Below, piece by piece: positions 35,399 through 47,183 of a DNA stretch of 64,000 nt (positions are counted from its first letter, which is position 1; the number at the start of each line of letters is the position of its first letter). The stretch is from Kalaharituber pfeilii (Eukaryota > Ascomycota > Pezizomycetes > Pezizales > Pezizaceae). The translations under genes were made by a program, and so were the position numbers. Under the pieces are notes generated by a model that saw nothing but the letters and a program-made list of their open reading frames with translations, did no database searches and had not been told where the DNA came from. The DNA is taken from NCBI GenBank assembly GCA_015179045.1, contig WHUZ01000014.1:868001-932000 (forward strand). Direction: 5' to 3'.

Positions 35399-38300
35399 TG
35401 TGGTGACCGACCCCCATATAAATCCCAAAGGAACATCCATGTCCACCCTTCGCCGGAAACCATGTTTTAACTCCCCGGGTCTGGGCCTCGGGACCGGTAG
35501 AAGTCAATCCGTGTGTCGCTAGGGATGCGGAATACCGAGTGCTTGTTATTACATTCGAGTCCCAGATCAACTGCCTTTTCTAATTGCAATTTGCTTTTTT
35601 CGGGGCAAGGGACGCAATAAACCAATTCGAAGGAAATGGATATGTAAACATTGCAGCAGGGACTGTCTGAAGGGCGAAATGGGCATCAGTATTGAAGGTT
35701 TGAACAGGAGGTAGAGAAAGATGCAAGAGTCGCCAGACATAAGAACCGGGGTAGTTTATAATCAGCCCTTGGTACATAGCTATCTATTATAATCGCGGGC
35801 TGTCATGTACTCGTTACTCGCATTTAGTGATGTAAGTGGGGCTGTTATGGCCGTGCGAGAAAAGTCTACCGGATCGGGGATGGATATTGCTGCTGACAGG
35901 TATTTTCCATACAATTTTGCTCCCACGCTCAGGTATTGGCCTTAGCCTGACCTGCTCACAGACCGCTCGCACAGCCTATAATTTAGCCCCCACCTGCATC
36001 ACTAAATGCTCGCAACCAGTACAGTACTACAATTACTCGCTAGTCCAAAAAGTATTGGAACGGCTGACTAACAAAAAAGAGTACAGTACCTCGTGAAGAG
36101 TTGCGAAACGCTTCAAATGTGACTACTTAATCTGTATGAGCAAGTCAAGTTTATCCCCCACAAGGTTTTGTCAACACCAACCCTGCTACTGGGCAATTAG
36201 TAGTACCTACAACATGCTGCACGTGAATGCTACTGAAGAAACTAAGCCAAGACAAGCGTTAATGAAGTCATAGGCAGATTATGGTCAACAAGGTCAGTCG
36301 CTACCAATCAGATTACGTTGCTAGATAGATAATCGTTCGCCGATTTAGTGATAGCAATAGAATCGTTGCCTACTGCTTCCAAGTGGAACCCATTTTCTGC
36401 CAAAATTCCTGTAGATACAACTTGAAGCGATTGATACCCCTGGTCACACTTGCGACAAGCGCCGGTACCCTTTATCAAGCCGGCAGTCTGAGGAGGTAGG
36501 GTTTCTACAGTCGTCCACTCAGTTATGCACCAGCCTACCATTAGCAACCTCAATCCCGATCAGCCTCGTAGGATGCGGCTACAGCTCAAGTCTCTCGTCC
36601 CTCTCAGGCTGTCCTTATTCATGTTTCCCATCACAAGGGGGGATCGATCTGAGTTGTTATTTCTTCGTATCAATTCTTTCCTAGAGATGCCTTGCCCAAG
36701 GTGTTATTGCCACTGCCATCCGGTAATGGTGAACTGCCTCCGAAAACAGCATTTGGACGGAGTTTGGCCTTTGCCTTCCAGGTGAAATCAACCGAGTGGT
36801 GCTAGTCTTACAACTGCCAAAATGATTCATAATCTTGATGCATAACCCAGCTGTTAACGTAATCTAATGCCCCGAAAACGGTGCAGAAAACTCCATTCCT
36901 TCCCAATCCTGCCGCCAACATGTATGGAAGATTAGACTAACTTTGCCAAAGTGACGAGCACTTCGCTTTTTCAACTGAAGAGTATATATAGGGTATGTAA
37001 AAAGTCACGGAGATGGTGGGCGGCGATGAAAGGCTCTATTCGGCATCTATCAGCATAGATTGGGCCTCATATTGGGACCAAGTGTGCAGTAAATGCGCAG
37101 CTCATGACGTGGCCTCTGACTTTTCTCAATTTTTGAAGTTCGATGAGTGCGCACTGGTTATTTATTGTGATGTAGAATTCCAGTGGAGGAGCTCATATTA
37201 AAGGATCACTCACAAATGAAGAATGTCCCTGTTCATTCACTGATGCCCAGCTGGGAAAAGCTTATAGTGATTATACGAAGCAATGACAACCACTATTGGA
37301 ACCGCCCATACCAATTGCTACTTTTCCTCAATAACGTACGTGCAACTTTATGCCCAGCCCACACCTCATGTAGACGCCTCTCATCTATATCAATTCGCCT
37401 CTCCGGGCCCGTATTCCATTGCATCTTTACTCCACTGGTAGTTCCAAACTCCATCCCACCAGTGTCGTTCTTATGCGACCCCTAATTGTCAGGATAAGTG
37501 ATAACCAGTTCTCTGTGAAGTATTCGGTGGGTAGTAAGCATGCTATGGGAGTGCGGAGGGTAATGAGCGCTACTAATTGGGCTACCATGAATTAGCAATA
37601 ATACATATCTTATTACTTTGGCATTCGTCATACTTACGGTCCATCTCTCCATATGAAGACATGCGAAAAACCCCATGAGCGAAACGAGCGCTACAGCTTC
37701 ACTTGTTTGTATGATTTGCTTGCTGTTTCGTCGTAACTGGAGAAAGCGATAAATCAATCTCTCAATGGTCAAGAAATAACGTGGCTTGATTTAGACCGCA
37801 GAATTTTACCCATGTTGGATTGGCGGCTAAAACATACTAAACTAGGTTCCGGATTGTAGAATCGGTAAATTAAGGTGGGGCGACTCACGTAGAGGTATAT
37901 AATCAACGCAAACCGCCAGGTTCGTCCAGGTTGCTGAATGGGACTCGAACTATCATTTATACATACGGGGAACCACCAGTGCTTCCTCGCAGAAGTGGAG
38001 GATATGAAATGATGAATTCGAAGGATTTGTGCAATAGCTATGTTGGTTCCTCTGCTCATGAAAGGATGACTTTATAATCCAGGAAGTCGGCAACGGAATC
38101 TCTTGGGGATAATGGGTCATCCAACTTAGCAACATGGATGAGATCCGCTTATTCTGAAAATGATACAAGAAGAGTTGTTTGGCGATCAAATCCCGTCAAT
38201 GATAGGTGCATGACATATCTGCAATAACCCCTTTCAAGAATTATCATTGGCAACTAGATCAACTGACTCACTATCAGCAATCTCTCTGCCAATCATCTGC

Positions 38301-39037
38301 AAATCCAGGAACGAACCTTGCCAGCTTTCCATTCACTCTATCTCATAATTGAGTAGCGCATGAACTATTGCAACAATTGGCTAACCGAAAATGTTACATA
38401 TGATGAAAGCACGTTCATGATTGGGAGAGTTTCCCTAGGCACTTGACAGCCTGTCCGGTCTAAATTAAAAATTCCCGGTTCATCGTTCAGTAACGGCATC
38501 ATGGCAGGCATCACCATACTCCGGGCCCTGAGGATCACCGAGGTAAGGAGTCTCTAACAGGTTCCACTGAAATCGAAGTAAGCTGACCAGGAGATGGCTT
38601 TTATCTGTTAATGGATTAAATCTAAGAAGGAACAAATGAATAACATCAACTTGAATTGAGAGAAGGATTTTCAATATATATGCTTCTCCAGGATTTGTGT
38701 TTACAGTGCACATCTCTTTATTCCGATTTCGTAGGTCCTCGGTTAGAATGGGCCTGGAAGCTCACACACAGCCTACTAGACTTCTGTTGATGCTCTGCGG
38801 CAAGTATGGATGGGACTAATTGTGACACGTACCTTGACTTGCTATCATTTCCCTTGCGTCATCCACTGTTCATATGAGACGTTAATGTCGGCCCAGCAGT
38901 GTAAAGGTATGAATTACGACAGTCTGATCGAAAGTCAGTTTTTCGCGCGTACTCAGAGTCAATAGTGATAGATCCTACCTATCCTTAGCCTTAATGAAGC
39001 ATCTTGTCAATGGACAGGATCTCCACCAATAACGTTC
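35399..39037. other. Intergenic, nothing recognised apart from one transposon-like terminus
   Basis: Overlapping frames at 36308-36553, 37183-37485 and 37482-38189 lack motifs or consistent structure. A Tc1-like word lies at 36034-36070 and is listed separately. Confidence 0.5.
36034..36070. repeat. Tc1-like terminal word
   Basis: TACTCGCTAGTCC, then AAAAAGTATTGGAACGG and CTGACTA. This nearly repeats the hairpin at 18050-18090 and has the look of a degraded Tc1-type inverted repeat. No partner end was found close by. Confidence 0.4.
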
Positions 39038-39049
39038 GAATGCATTCTC

Positions 39050-39128
39050 TCTCGCCATAGCCCATAGGGCGGCATGCGAGTAATGATATATATATATATA
39101 TATATTAAAAAAAAAAAAAAAAAAAAAA
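39050..39128 (+). mobile_element. Type A retroposon copy with perfect duplication
   Basis: GAATGCATTCTC at 39038-39049 recurs at 39129-39140. The unit begins TCTCGCCATAGCCCATAGGG, continues CGGCATGCGAGTAATGATA, then a (TA)n run and poly(A). It is the standard full type A unit, with about 42 bp before the A/T tail. Confidence 0.92.
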
Positions 39129-39244
39129 GAATGCATTCTCAGATATACCGCAACCATGGATAGATAATGTATAAGACCTTTCGAGGTGAGGGTTCATGCG
39201 GGTTGCAACCAACAGATGCAGCATCAGTGCTTAAACTGCAGCTC

Positions 39245-39295
39245 TCCCTGCCATAGGCTCGTGGCCTGTATGCGGGGTTATGTGAACAAAAAAAA
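39245..39295 (+). mobile_element. Type C retroposon copy
   Basis: TCCCTGCCATAGGCTCGTGG, then CCTGTATGCGGGGTTATGTG and AACAAAAAAAA. Flanks share GCAGCTC and ACAGCTC. The hairpin is AGGCT-CGT-GGCCT. Confidence 0.75.
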
Positions 39296-39810
39296 TACAG
39301 CTCGCAAAGAATAAATTGTGAAAAATAAAGCGGAAAAAGGTGAAGTTCACAAAATGCCTGACAATGAAAGAGGAAGAGGAGGGGAAAGAAATGGGGAGAG
39401 GGGACAGGAATTGAAGGGGAGGAACGTTGAGGTTTGCTTCCTGGACCTTTCGGATTAATGGTGAATCCCACTCCTGAACGGGGATTATTGCAGGATCTAT
39501 TTTCAGTTTCATGCCAGAGCGTCATCGGTCTTGCTTCTTCCGCATTCTTGGACATTCCTTTAGTGGAAGAATCAGTGGGCTCTTGTGCTTCTGCATAGGC
39601 AACTCATGCTTAGTATCAGACGCACACCCTTCACTCGTAGGTTGAAAAATACTAGCACTTTTATAGGACGGTGGAACGACACTTGACCGCCCGGAAATCT
39701 AGCTTGAGGTGAATTCGCGATGGTTGAGACCTCGAGACATTATAGTTATAAGTCCTGGGAAATGCAGTGAAATGTCTCTGTCCTGAATTCCTTGATACTC
39801 CGGCGTTTCA

Positions 39811-40018
39811 GTCACTTTCCTCCGTCAAGTCACTTTCCTCCGTCAAGTCACTTTCCTCCGTCAAGTCACTTTCCTCCGTCAAGTCACTTTCCTCCGTCAA
39901 GTCACTTTCCTCCGTCAAGTCACTTTCCTCCGTCAAGTCACTTTCCTCCGTCAAGTCACTTTCCTCCGTCAAGTCACTTTCCTCCGTCAAGTCACTTTCC
40001 TCCGTCAAGTCACTTTCC
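39811..40018. repeat. Minisatellite, 18-bp unit, about 11.5 copies
   Basis: Perfect tandem copies of TCAAGTCACTTTCCTCCG. Because 18 is divisible by three, all frames stay open and create artificial hexapeptide repeats; these are not genes. Degenerate units continue to the right up to about 40054. Confidence 0.97.
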
Positions 40019-40054
40019 GTGAACTTTTTGGTGCTTCAGCCACTTTCAGCCGTG

Positions 40055-40088
40055 CGGCAAGCGAGTGATGATATTAAAAAAAAAAAAA
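40055..40088 (+). mobile_element. 34-bp type A retroposon copy with 14-bp duplication
   Basis: CACTTTCAGCCGTG at 40041-40054 is repeated exactly at 40089-40102. Between them are only CGGCAAGCGAGTGATGATAT and an A-tail. The target is itself a degenerate unit of the neighbouring minisatellite. This is the shortest complete insertion seen here. Confidence 0.88.
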
Positions 40089-40102
40089 CACTTTCAGCCG
40101 TG

Positions 40103-40837
40103 AGTGCAGAATGATAACATCCCGAGTGTGATTTTCAGCAATATCATCACATTCTTGAATACGGAGCCACTTGCTACTGAAATCAAGAAGGTCTGAGAAA
40201 GTGCATAAGCTTGTAGTCGGGGTCTTGCAGCACTCGGGTTTAGCCCATAGCCCTCCCCCTTCTCTGGCCTTCTCAAATATGCAGCCGGCATAGCGGCAAT
40301 GATTTCACGGGCATGTAGGAGTGATACGGACATTGTCGTCAATTTGAAAATACGTGGGTGTGAAGCGGGCAGATGTGACGCGAGGCAATGCGAGGCGAGG
40401 TGATAGGAGATGTGAGGTGAGGCAGTAGGAGGCGAGAATGTGTGAGCTGATGCAATGCCAGCGGGCAGAGGTGAGAAGTATCGATCAATTTTTTCCTTTT
40501 AACGGTTTCAATCTATCCTTGCATGGATCTGAGCATGGGCTGTGATACTACTAGATTGGCGGTCGCTTTAAACACATAAGCATATAGCTAACGTCGCTTA
40601 CCCCTATCTGCATCCAGTCAGAGAAAGTAGCTGGACAGAGACATTGCGAAATGCAGAGAAGGTGTGTTGTGTAGCTGATGAACTTTAAGGACAACCACTG
40701 CCACTGTTCAACTGTGAATTGTGCTCCAATCACTTTGTTTGGAAACAGGTTATAGCACAGAATTCTAGACAGATTTAACCTTTGGCAGTCCTCCGGCACA
40801 GCTCTCAAACTCAGGGAGGTACCCAAAGCCGAAACAT
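40103..40837. other. Intergenic
   Basis: A purine-rich stretch with repeated GAGGYGAG words lies at about 40378-40440. The antisense frame 40551-40907 has no recognisable features. Confidence 0.45.
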
Positions 40838-41847
40838 ACTGTGTTTTACGGTGAAGCAGGTCACGGCGCAGAAGCGGGTCACATATTTTTACAAAATTAA
40901 AAATCAAATTTATTCCCTCTATGCTCTTAATACCTTCATATTGCTACTTTTTCTCCACTTGCTCAAGGTACAGTAGTTCAATGGCACGAGAGTGGGATAT
41001 CGGGGTTGGTGAGACATGTGGGGTGGTAGTGGTCTGTGTGCTGAGGTGGGTGGGGGCCAATGGGTAGGTGACCGAGAAAACAGGAATTCTGACCATATAT
41101 ATACCGGAATGTCTTTCTATGCAATTTTGAACCCAGTAGAGGTTCAACTCTATAAGAGCAATAATCTAGCCTAATTAGAGCATGCTGTGGGAACTCTAGC
41201 AGAAGTTACATGCCTGGAACTAGAGGTAGAAGTTAGAAGGATTTAGCTAGTGCATAATAGCTGGCTTCCCAGTTTTAATTTCTATACTTTATAGGAGGTA
41301 CACCTATATAATATAATTCAAAAATCTAAGTACTGAAGAAGTAAAGAGCTTATTACAGCTGTCATGAATGCATATCCTCAATTGCTAAAGCTTCACTAAA
41401 TTATTGGATGCACAATGGCCTAAAATACCTAAAAACTCCTCATTATCTGCTCGGCTAACTTCTACCTCTAGTTCCAGGCATGTAACTTCTGCTAGAGTTC
41501 CCACAGCATGCTCTAATTATGCTAGATTATTGCTCTTATAGAGTTGAACCTCTACTGGGTTCAAAATTGCATAGAAAGACATTCCGGTATATTTATGGTC
41601 AGAATTCCTGTTTTCTCGGTCACCTACCCATTGGCCCCCACCCACCTCAGCACACAGACCACTACCACCCCACATGTCTCACCAACCCCGATACCCCACT
41701 CTCGTGCCATTGAACTACCTTGAGCAAGTGGAGAAAGTAGCAATATGAAGGTATTAAGATCATAGGGGGAATAAATTTAATTTTTAATTCTGTAAAAATT
41801 TGTGACCCGCTTCTGCGTCGTTACCCGCTTCACTATAAAATACAGTA
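40838..41847. mobile_element. Palindromic DNA element (DE4) with ~400-bp arms
   Basis: The sequence from about 40838 to 41235 returns in inverted orientation at about 41455 to 41847, with few differences and a spacer of roughly 220 bp. The outer ends read TACTGTGTTTTACGGTGAAG and, inverted, TACTGTATTTTATAGTGAAG. The TATAGTGAAG word recalls the motif of DE3. No transposase frame is visible. It is probably a foldback or MITE-type element. Confidence 0.8.
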
Positions 41848-41870
41848 TCATTGTCTCAAGTGAGAGAAAC

Positions 41871-41936
41871 TCTCGTCATAGCCCAACAGCGCTGCACACG
41901 AGTAATGAATAAAAAAAGAGAGAGATGGGGAAAAAC
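41871..41936 (+). mobile_element. Degraded type A retroposon copy
   Basis: TCTCGTCATAGCCC, then AACAGCGCTGCACACGAGTA and ATGAATAAAAAAA. The hairpin is broken. AAACTC occurs on both sides. Confidence 0.6.
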
Positions 41937-43914
41937 TCGTGAGCAGAGGTCAGGACCTGTCTCCGTTAAGGGTAAATTTAGTTGTGTTACCTAAATAGGC
42001 CGATTTCTATCGAAAGAGGAAACTCGAGCGCGGAACATTCCTCGAGCAACAATCCATCGGATACTGATAAAACACCACAGGAGCATAACCTTATAGCAGC
42101 CATCAAGTCATGCGACGTCAGAAACTCTGCTGTTCGAACATGACCATGGCTGACCTGATTTCGAATTTAGGGGTGACAAATGCAATTTAGCGATTTGTTT
42201 CCCTTTGCAATTGGGCGCCAGATTCAATGCATATGGAAATTCGTGCCTATAAAAACGAGAGTGAGTTTCAGCAAACACCAGAGTTTTTTTTTCCTTTTTT
42301 CTTCTTTTTAAATATATATATATCTTATGTCCGCTAGTTTGCTATCAAGTTTGGAAATGCGTGGGATATGCTTACTGCTGTAATCCTACAGCACACGTTG
42401 CTGCGCCGATGTCCATTCAACGTAAATACTGTGCTGCAACCTGGTACTGGACACTCTGCTACTTCATTTCTATTGAACACCTATTACAAGCTCAAGCGCA
42501 AGTTTAGCTTCCGATGCGTTGGGCTTCTGGATGTACCTGCGTCGATGTACACAGTAGATTAGATAGTAGCTATAATATATATCTGCAACCTTGCACTTGC
42601 CCAATACTATAAGTACTGCATCCACGCTCGCAGCAGATATGAAGGGACCCAATAAACGTATCGGGTGACACTAAATTATTAGCTTACTAGTAAACATCGG
42701 CACATGAATGTGTGCAAAGTAGATTGACAATTGGTCGCCCCACCATTCCCAGCGCTTCAATTTAACCCCAACTCGACGAAACAATACATACCTTAGCAAC
42801 TCTTTATATTCCTCGCCCTCATAGCAACAAGCGGTATTGCAGCCCAGAATGCGTGCAATTAATATTGCATATTTGGCAATCCTAAGTAGACGCTTCTTGC
42901 AGGACGATGTCATGTTGGAATAAGCCCAATAATTTGTGTGTGCGTGATTTTGACACCGTAGCATCTAGATATTCTTACGAGCCACGGCTTCAGTACCATC
43001 ACCACTAAGTTGCACTTAGATGGCCCGCGGGGTAACCGGCTCAGGGTCATCTTGAGAATTTTGAAAAGAAGAAAGTCTCATTTTAGTGCCAACAGTACGC
43101 TACCTGACCGGTTTGACCAATACGGTATCTTCAACCGTTAGTGGCCTTTTCGTAGATTCCTCGATACTATAATACGTGAGACGATCCCTGGCCTTTGGTA
43201 CAACCAGCGGCGGAAGGAAACTGGCCAATAGGGGCACAGAGTCGGGATGAACATCGGACAAGGGAAACTAGTATATGTTGCAGCAAAGTATCATTCCAGA
43301 GTGGTATTCCGGGATTTGCAATTGGTCTTCGTGAGACTACTTACTGCATCAAGTAAGCATATTGGTTGAAGTAGTCAAGTATTTAAGCACTTTCCAAAGG
43401 AAGGATACTAGTTAACACAGATGAGCCCCGTGGTGTTCCGCAAGAGTGTGATGTCATTCGCATGCTCTATATATGTGTGATTCACTTGAGAACTTTGTTG
43501 GAGAGTTTGGACCTGACGCCCGGAAATACCATTACGGAATAGCCTTCGATCAGCCTATTCTTTTGAAGATAAGTAGCCCTCCATTGCTAACGACGATAGG
43601 CACGAAGTGTAAGTAAAAGTGATATGGCAGCATCTAGAAATCAATGCAATAGGATATTGAGAAACTCACAGGCGAAAAAACACAATCACTACAATCCACT
43701 TATTTGTTTTTTTGTTTTCCTTTTGTCAAACTTCAGTAGATACACCAATTATATCGGTTTCTTACGCCCAGGCCTTGACATGCACGACGTTTATTGATCA
43801 TGAGTCTTGACGTCGGGTCATTAACGGTACGAAATAGCTTAGTTGCTCTGGGTGCATGTAACATCATCTGCATCCTTGAATGAAAATGTCAAACTGGCTT
43901 ACTTCCTCAGAGCA
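41937..43914. other. Intergenic
   Basis: No gene supported. A T-rich run and (TA)n lie at about 42285-42324. Frames at 42368 and 42671 are short and unsupported. Confidence 0.5.
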
Positions 43915-44202
43915 GCACTGGATGACTTCCTGTGGGTGCAGATTCACAGGCCCAGATTCCTAGTCCAAATTCTGCGCCAGTTGAGGTTAGATATGCAAAT
44001 TACAAGATTTGCAGTTTTAATTTTATGTCACCTAGCCTCTTTTGTTTATCTGTGAAAAATTTCTGTGAATCTTGGAATCTGGCAGAGTGGGGGTGGGGCG
44101 TCTGCCAGATTTGAGCGCGGGTTGAAAACGTTTCTGGGCGATCTTTCACTGATAAGCCTGTGAATCTGTGAACCTGCGCCCATGGGAAGTCATCCACTGT
44201 GC
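43915..44202. mobile_element. Small MITE-like element with ~45-bp imperfect inverted repeats
   Basis: GCACTGGATGACTTCCTGTG and GTGCAGATTCACAGGC on the left face, inverted, GCACAGTGGATGACTTCCCA and GGGCGCAGGTTCACAG on the right. The element is 288 bp. Short frames within it are by-products of the repeats. The target duplication is unclear. Confidence 0.65.
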
Positions 44203-45773
44203 GACTGTCGACAACAGCTGTCTTTATTTAATCGTTACTCGTATACCGTTGCATCGTATACCGCTGCACCAAAACTGTCAAGGCTCAGTTAAACGGCTTG
44301 GTGCACGTATTTCATGGGCGGGTGAACCGGGAAAAATTCTGTCCCAAGCGCTACTAACGAGTTCAATTCTAGACACGCCGGGGATCAGATTCAACTTCAT
44401 ATGTAGCTGGCATAGAACGTAACTCTCTCACTCAAAACACAAATTGATTCAAGTACAACAAATAGAACACAGGCAGCCATACAGACAGGAGAAATAGGAG
44501 AAATACACCGTAGCCCCATTGTTCTCCTAACTCTCAGAATTGAAGTGATCTGGAGCGATCTAGACGTTCTAGATGAAGTCTAAATAACCCCTCCTGTCCT
44601 TTACGAGGGCTTGGTGATGGTATGAGCACACCGTCCGCAGTGGGTACGAGCACATTCTGATAGCAATGCTCGGTGGCGTGCTAACGATGCCAGGTTGAGG
44701 TGAGTAGTACCGACATGCAGCAAAAAGTTTGGATCAGTGGTATGTATTTGTACTCGAGTATGATATGTACAGCACCTGGATACTAGATCGGAACAGGGGT
44801 TCGGAATGTCTGATCCTGATCCTGTACTCCGTATCAATTTGCGTATTAGTACTGTCTACCAATGCAAATCACTTTGCACAATCGCCTTTCTGGGAACCTG
44901 TTAGGGAATTTTCCGTTAAATACAGGTATAGGCATTGAAGCTTCAAGTGGGCTTACGGAGAACAGCGACGAATTCGGATTGAGAGTAGGAGGGGTTCACT
45001 GAAGAAACGGCATGCATATGGTTGCCACCAAAATCTCGCCGCTCGGACCTAGAAATGTGATAGAATTCCTGGGCCGATATGCAAGCTACGTTGTATGGTA
45101 CGCAACGAACTTTCAGAAGACTTTATGACGCATTGCCTTTTCCCAATTTTTTTTTTTCTTTTTCGTGGGAGGATTGGTTGCACTGATACCCAGACCGGAA
45201 GATTCAACTGAACTCGAGTACAACAAGACAACATGGAGCTGTTTGCGCCATTCAACTATTACCTTTCAAAATCGATGTATCTTTCGCAAAATGGTCTTGA
45301 AAAAGACTAAAATTTTACTAGTCTTGTGAGCACACCTTGAGCTTTTTTTTGACCCTTCTTGTCAGGGTCGTTGTGACACAAAATGTGAACCTCAATCCAC
45401 AAAAAAAGTGGTGCTTCGAGCAATGTAGGAGGATGTTTACTAGTCACTGGCTGGTTACTACACTACATGAAGGCCATGTTCAGGCATATGCTACTAGCAA
45501 AATGCATGCATCGCCGTACCCCATATGACCAACAAAACAGAGTTCTTGGTGGTCCCGCAGCAGGCCTGGTGCTACCTCATCCCCTAGTAGTTCACAGCTC
45601 ATGATCTAGGCTGTTAACAATTTGATTACTACCACAGCTCGGCATGAATGGGCAAGGCAATGATTGCGCATGCCGTTCCTCCAGAAGCAACGTGAGTAGG
45701 ATGTCAACACATTAAAACATCTATCTTCAATCTGGTTACGATAACCCTGTCATTTACGTGAATATAAACCGGT
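44203..45773. other. Intergenic
   Basis: No gene or structured repeat was recognised in this 1.6 kb. Confidence 0.5.
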
Positions 45774-45781
45774 GAGCAAGG

Positions 45782-45785
<4 letters not shown>

Positions 45786-45816
<31 letters not shown>

Positions 45817-45856
45817 TATCAATACTCGCATGCCGCCCTACGGGCTATGGCGAGAA
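45786..45856 (-). mobile_element. Type A retroposon copy with perfect duplication
   Basis: GAGCAAGGAGAT at 45774-45785 recurs at 45857-45868. The insert is a T-run of about 28, ATATATCAATA and the reverse of TCTCGCCATAGCCCGTAGGG with CGGCATGCGAGT. The hairpin is GCCC-GTA-GGGC. Confidence 0.92.
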
Positions 45857-45868
45857 GAGCAAGGAGAT

Positions 45869-46309
45869 GTACAGGGACTATCTTTTCCCCGTTGCAGAGC
45901 TGTAAGTCTCTGCAACCATGAATTCAAGGGGTTAGTATGGTACGATTCCTTGTCAGAGGGTAAACAGGTGGAAAGGAGCGCATGTGGTATAAGTTCAATG
46001 ACCACCGCCCAGCCACAAAGCATCTTATGCCAAGTAAACACTAAGCTGGACGAAATCTCGCCATGGAAAGCATAAGTAGTAAACGTGTACTATAAAGCAT
46101 CCCTACTAAATAGGGGCGCCTGAACTATTGGTAAAATTCTAGAAAGCTAGGGAATCTTGCAACAGAGAAACTCCCTGTATTTGACCCTGTACTTCAGCGA
46201 CCTCGTTGGTTTCCTATTTTGGTATATCATTGAAGTGCTTGGCAAGGGCACCCAAAGACCACATGAAGCTGGCAGCTAGCTGCCTAAAAAACAATAATAT
46301 ATCTCCATA
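45869..46309. other. Intergenic
   Basis: Nothing recognised; the frames at 45830-46075 mainly overlap the preceding insertion. Confidence 0.45.
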
Positions 46310-47023
46310 TTGAGAAGACTTCAGAGTAATCTCAATCGCTGCCAGGGGTTATACGTAGGGCTCGTAACCCTAAATTTCCCGCTGTCCTATGCAGCAATTG
46401 TTTCACAACACATGCCACCAAACATACCCCCGACACAAAGATCTAACCTCCAGTGGCACCACCAAAAGGCTGAACGAAGTCCACCGCTTCCCTATCCAAA
46501 AGTGAAGAAAGGGGATTTAGTGCCAATCCCCCCCAAGCAGAACACATCCACACTGGCAAAGGAAAAGAAGCCTCCAATACCGTCTCCGAAAGCAAGACCA
46601 TCCCAGAAAGAAAGACTCCCATGATCTGGCTAGGCAGTTGTGGTGCACGGAATAGTAGTAACAAAGAAACTTGGGACAGTAAGGGATTGGATGGAAAAGT
46701 TGAACCCATGGATGGAGAAAATTGTTGCAGCAAGATGGTTGGTGAGAAAAGAAAGGATAGAGGGAAAGAAGACTAGATTGATTATTATCTACCTAGAGGG
46801 GGAGGTAGAATCAGATAGTCAAACACCAGCGAAGGTAAGGTTATCAGGCAAGTGGCACCACTCTTGCCTGTATGACTGGGACAGAATTACAAAGGTGGAC
46901 AGAAAGGAAAGGGGAGGGATGTGGAAGAAATGGACATCACTGATTAATTTCTGGGGGATATTCGTGCTTGATTGTTCTCTTGGAGGATTGGGCTTTCACT
47001 TTGTGTCCCCTCTGCATCACTGA
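46310..47023 (+). pseudogene. LINE ORF1 (gag-like) remnant
   Basis: The same plus frame runs through 46310-46624 and 46640-47023, interrupted by stops at 46622 and 46631. The first part is Lys/Pro/Ser-rich; the second carries VRDWMEKLNPWMEKIVAARW, a basic KERIEGKKTRLIIIYLEGEV core and LSGKWHHSCLYDWDRI. This order (W/L-rich start, AARWL, a beta strand after GKK, then W-[HR]..YDWDR) resembles the RNA-binding ORF1 end of Tad-like LINEs. A type B tail and poly(A) follow only 60 nt later, with no ORF2 between. Confidence 0.5.
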
Positions 47024-47085
47024 AAGTCATGGGTTGTCTTCTTTGTGTTTTTATAAGGGATGATTTTGTAGGTAGTTGCACTGTT

Positions 47086-47183
47086 CCTGTCTCCGGGCCA
47101 TAAGGGCTTCGGTCCAGGGACCGCGCCATAGCGAATAGCGATAAGCGGGGTTACGTGATGATAAACAAAAAATTAAAAAAAAA
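47086..47183 (+). mobile_element. Type B tail following the gag-like ORF
   Basis: CCTGTCTCCGGGCCATAAGG, a GGGC-UUCG-GUCC hairpin, CGCCATAGCGAATAGCGATA, AGCGGGGTTACGTGATGATA and an A-rich end. It probably forms the 3' terminus of one retroposed unit with 46310-47023. Confidence 0.7.

Noticed and set aside
39811..40018. CRISPR-like array
   Set aside because: The units are contiguous with no unique spacers, and the genome is eukaryotic.
39767..40114. Open frames with perfect hexapeptide repeats
   Set aside because: They are by-products of an 18-bp minisatellite that leaves all frames open.
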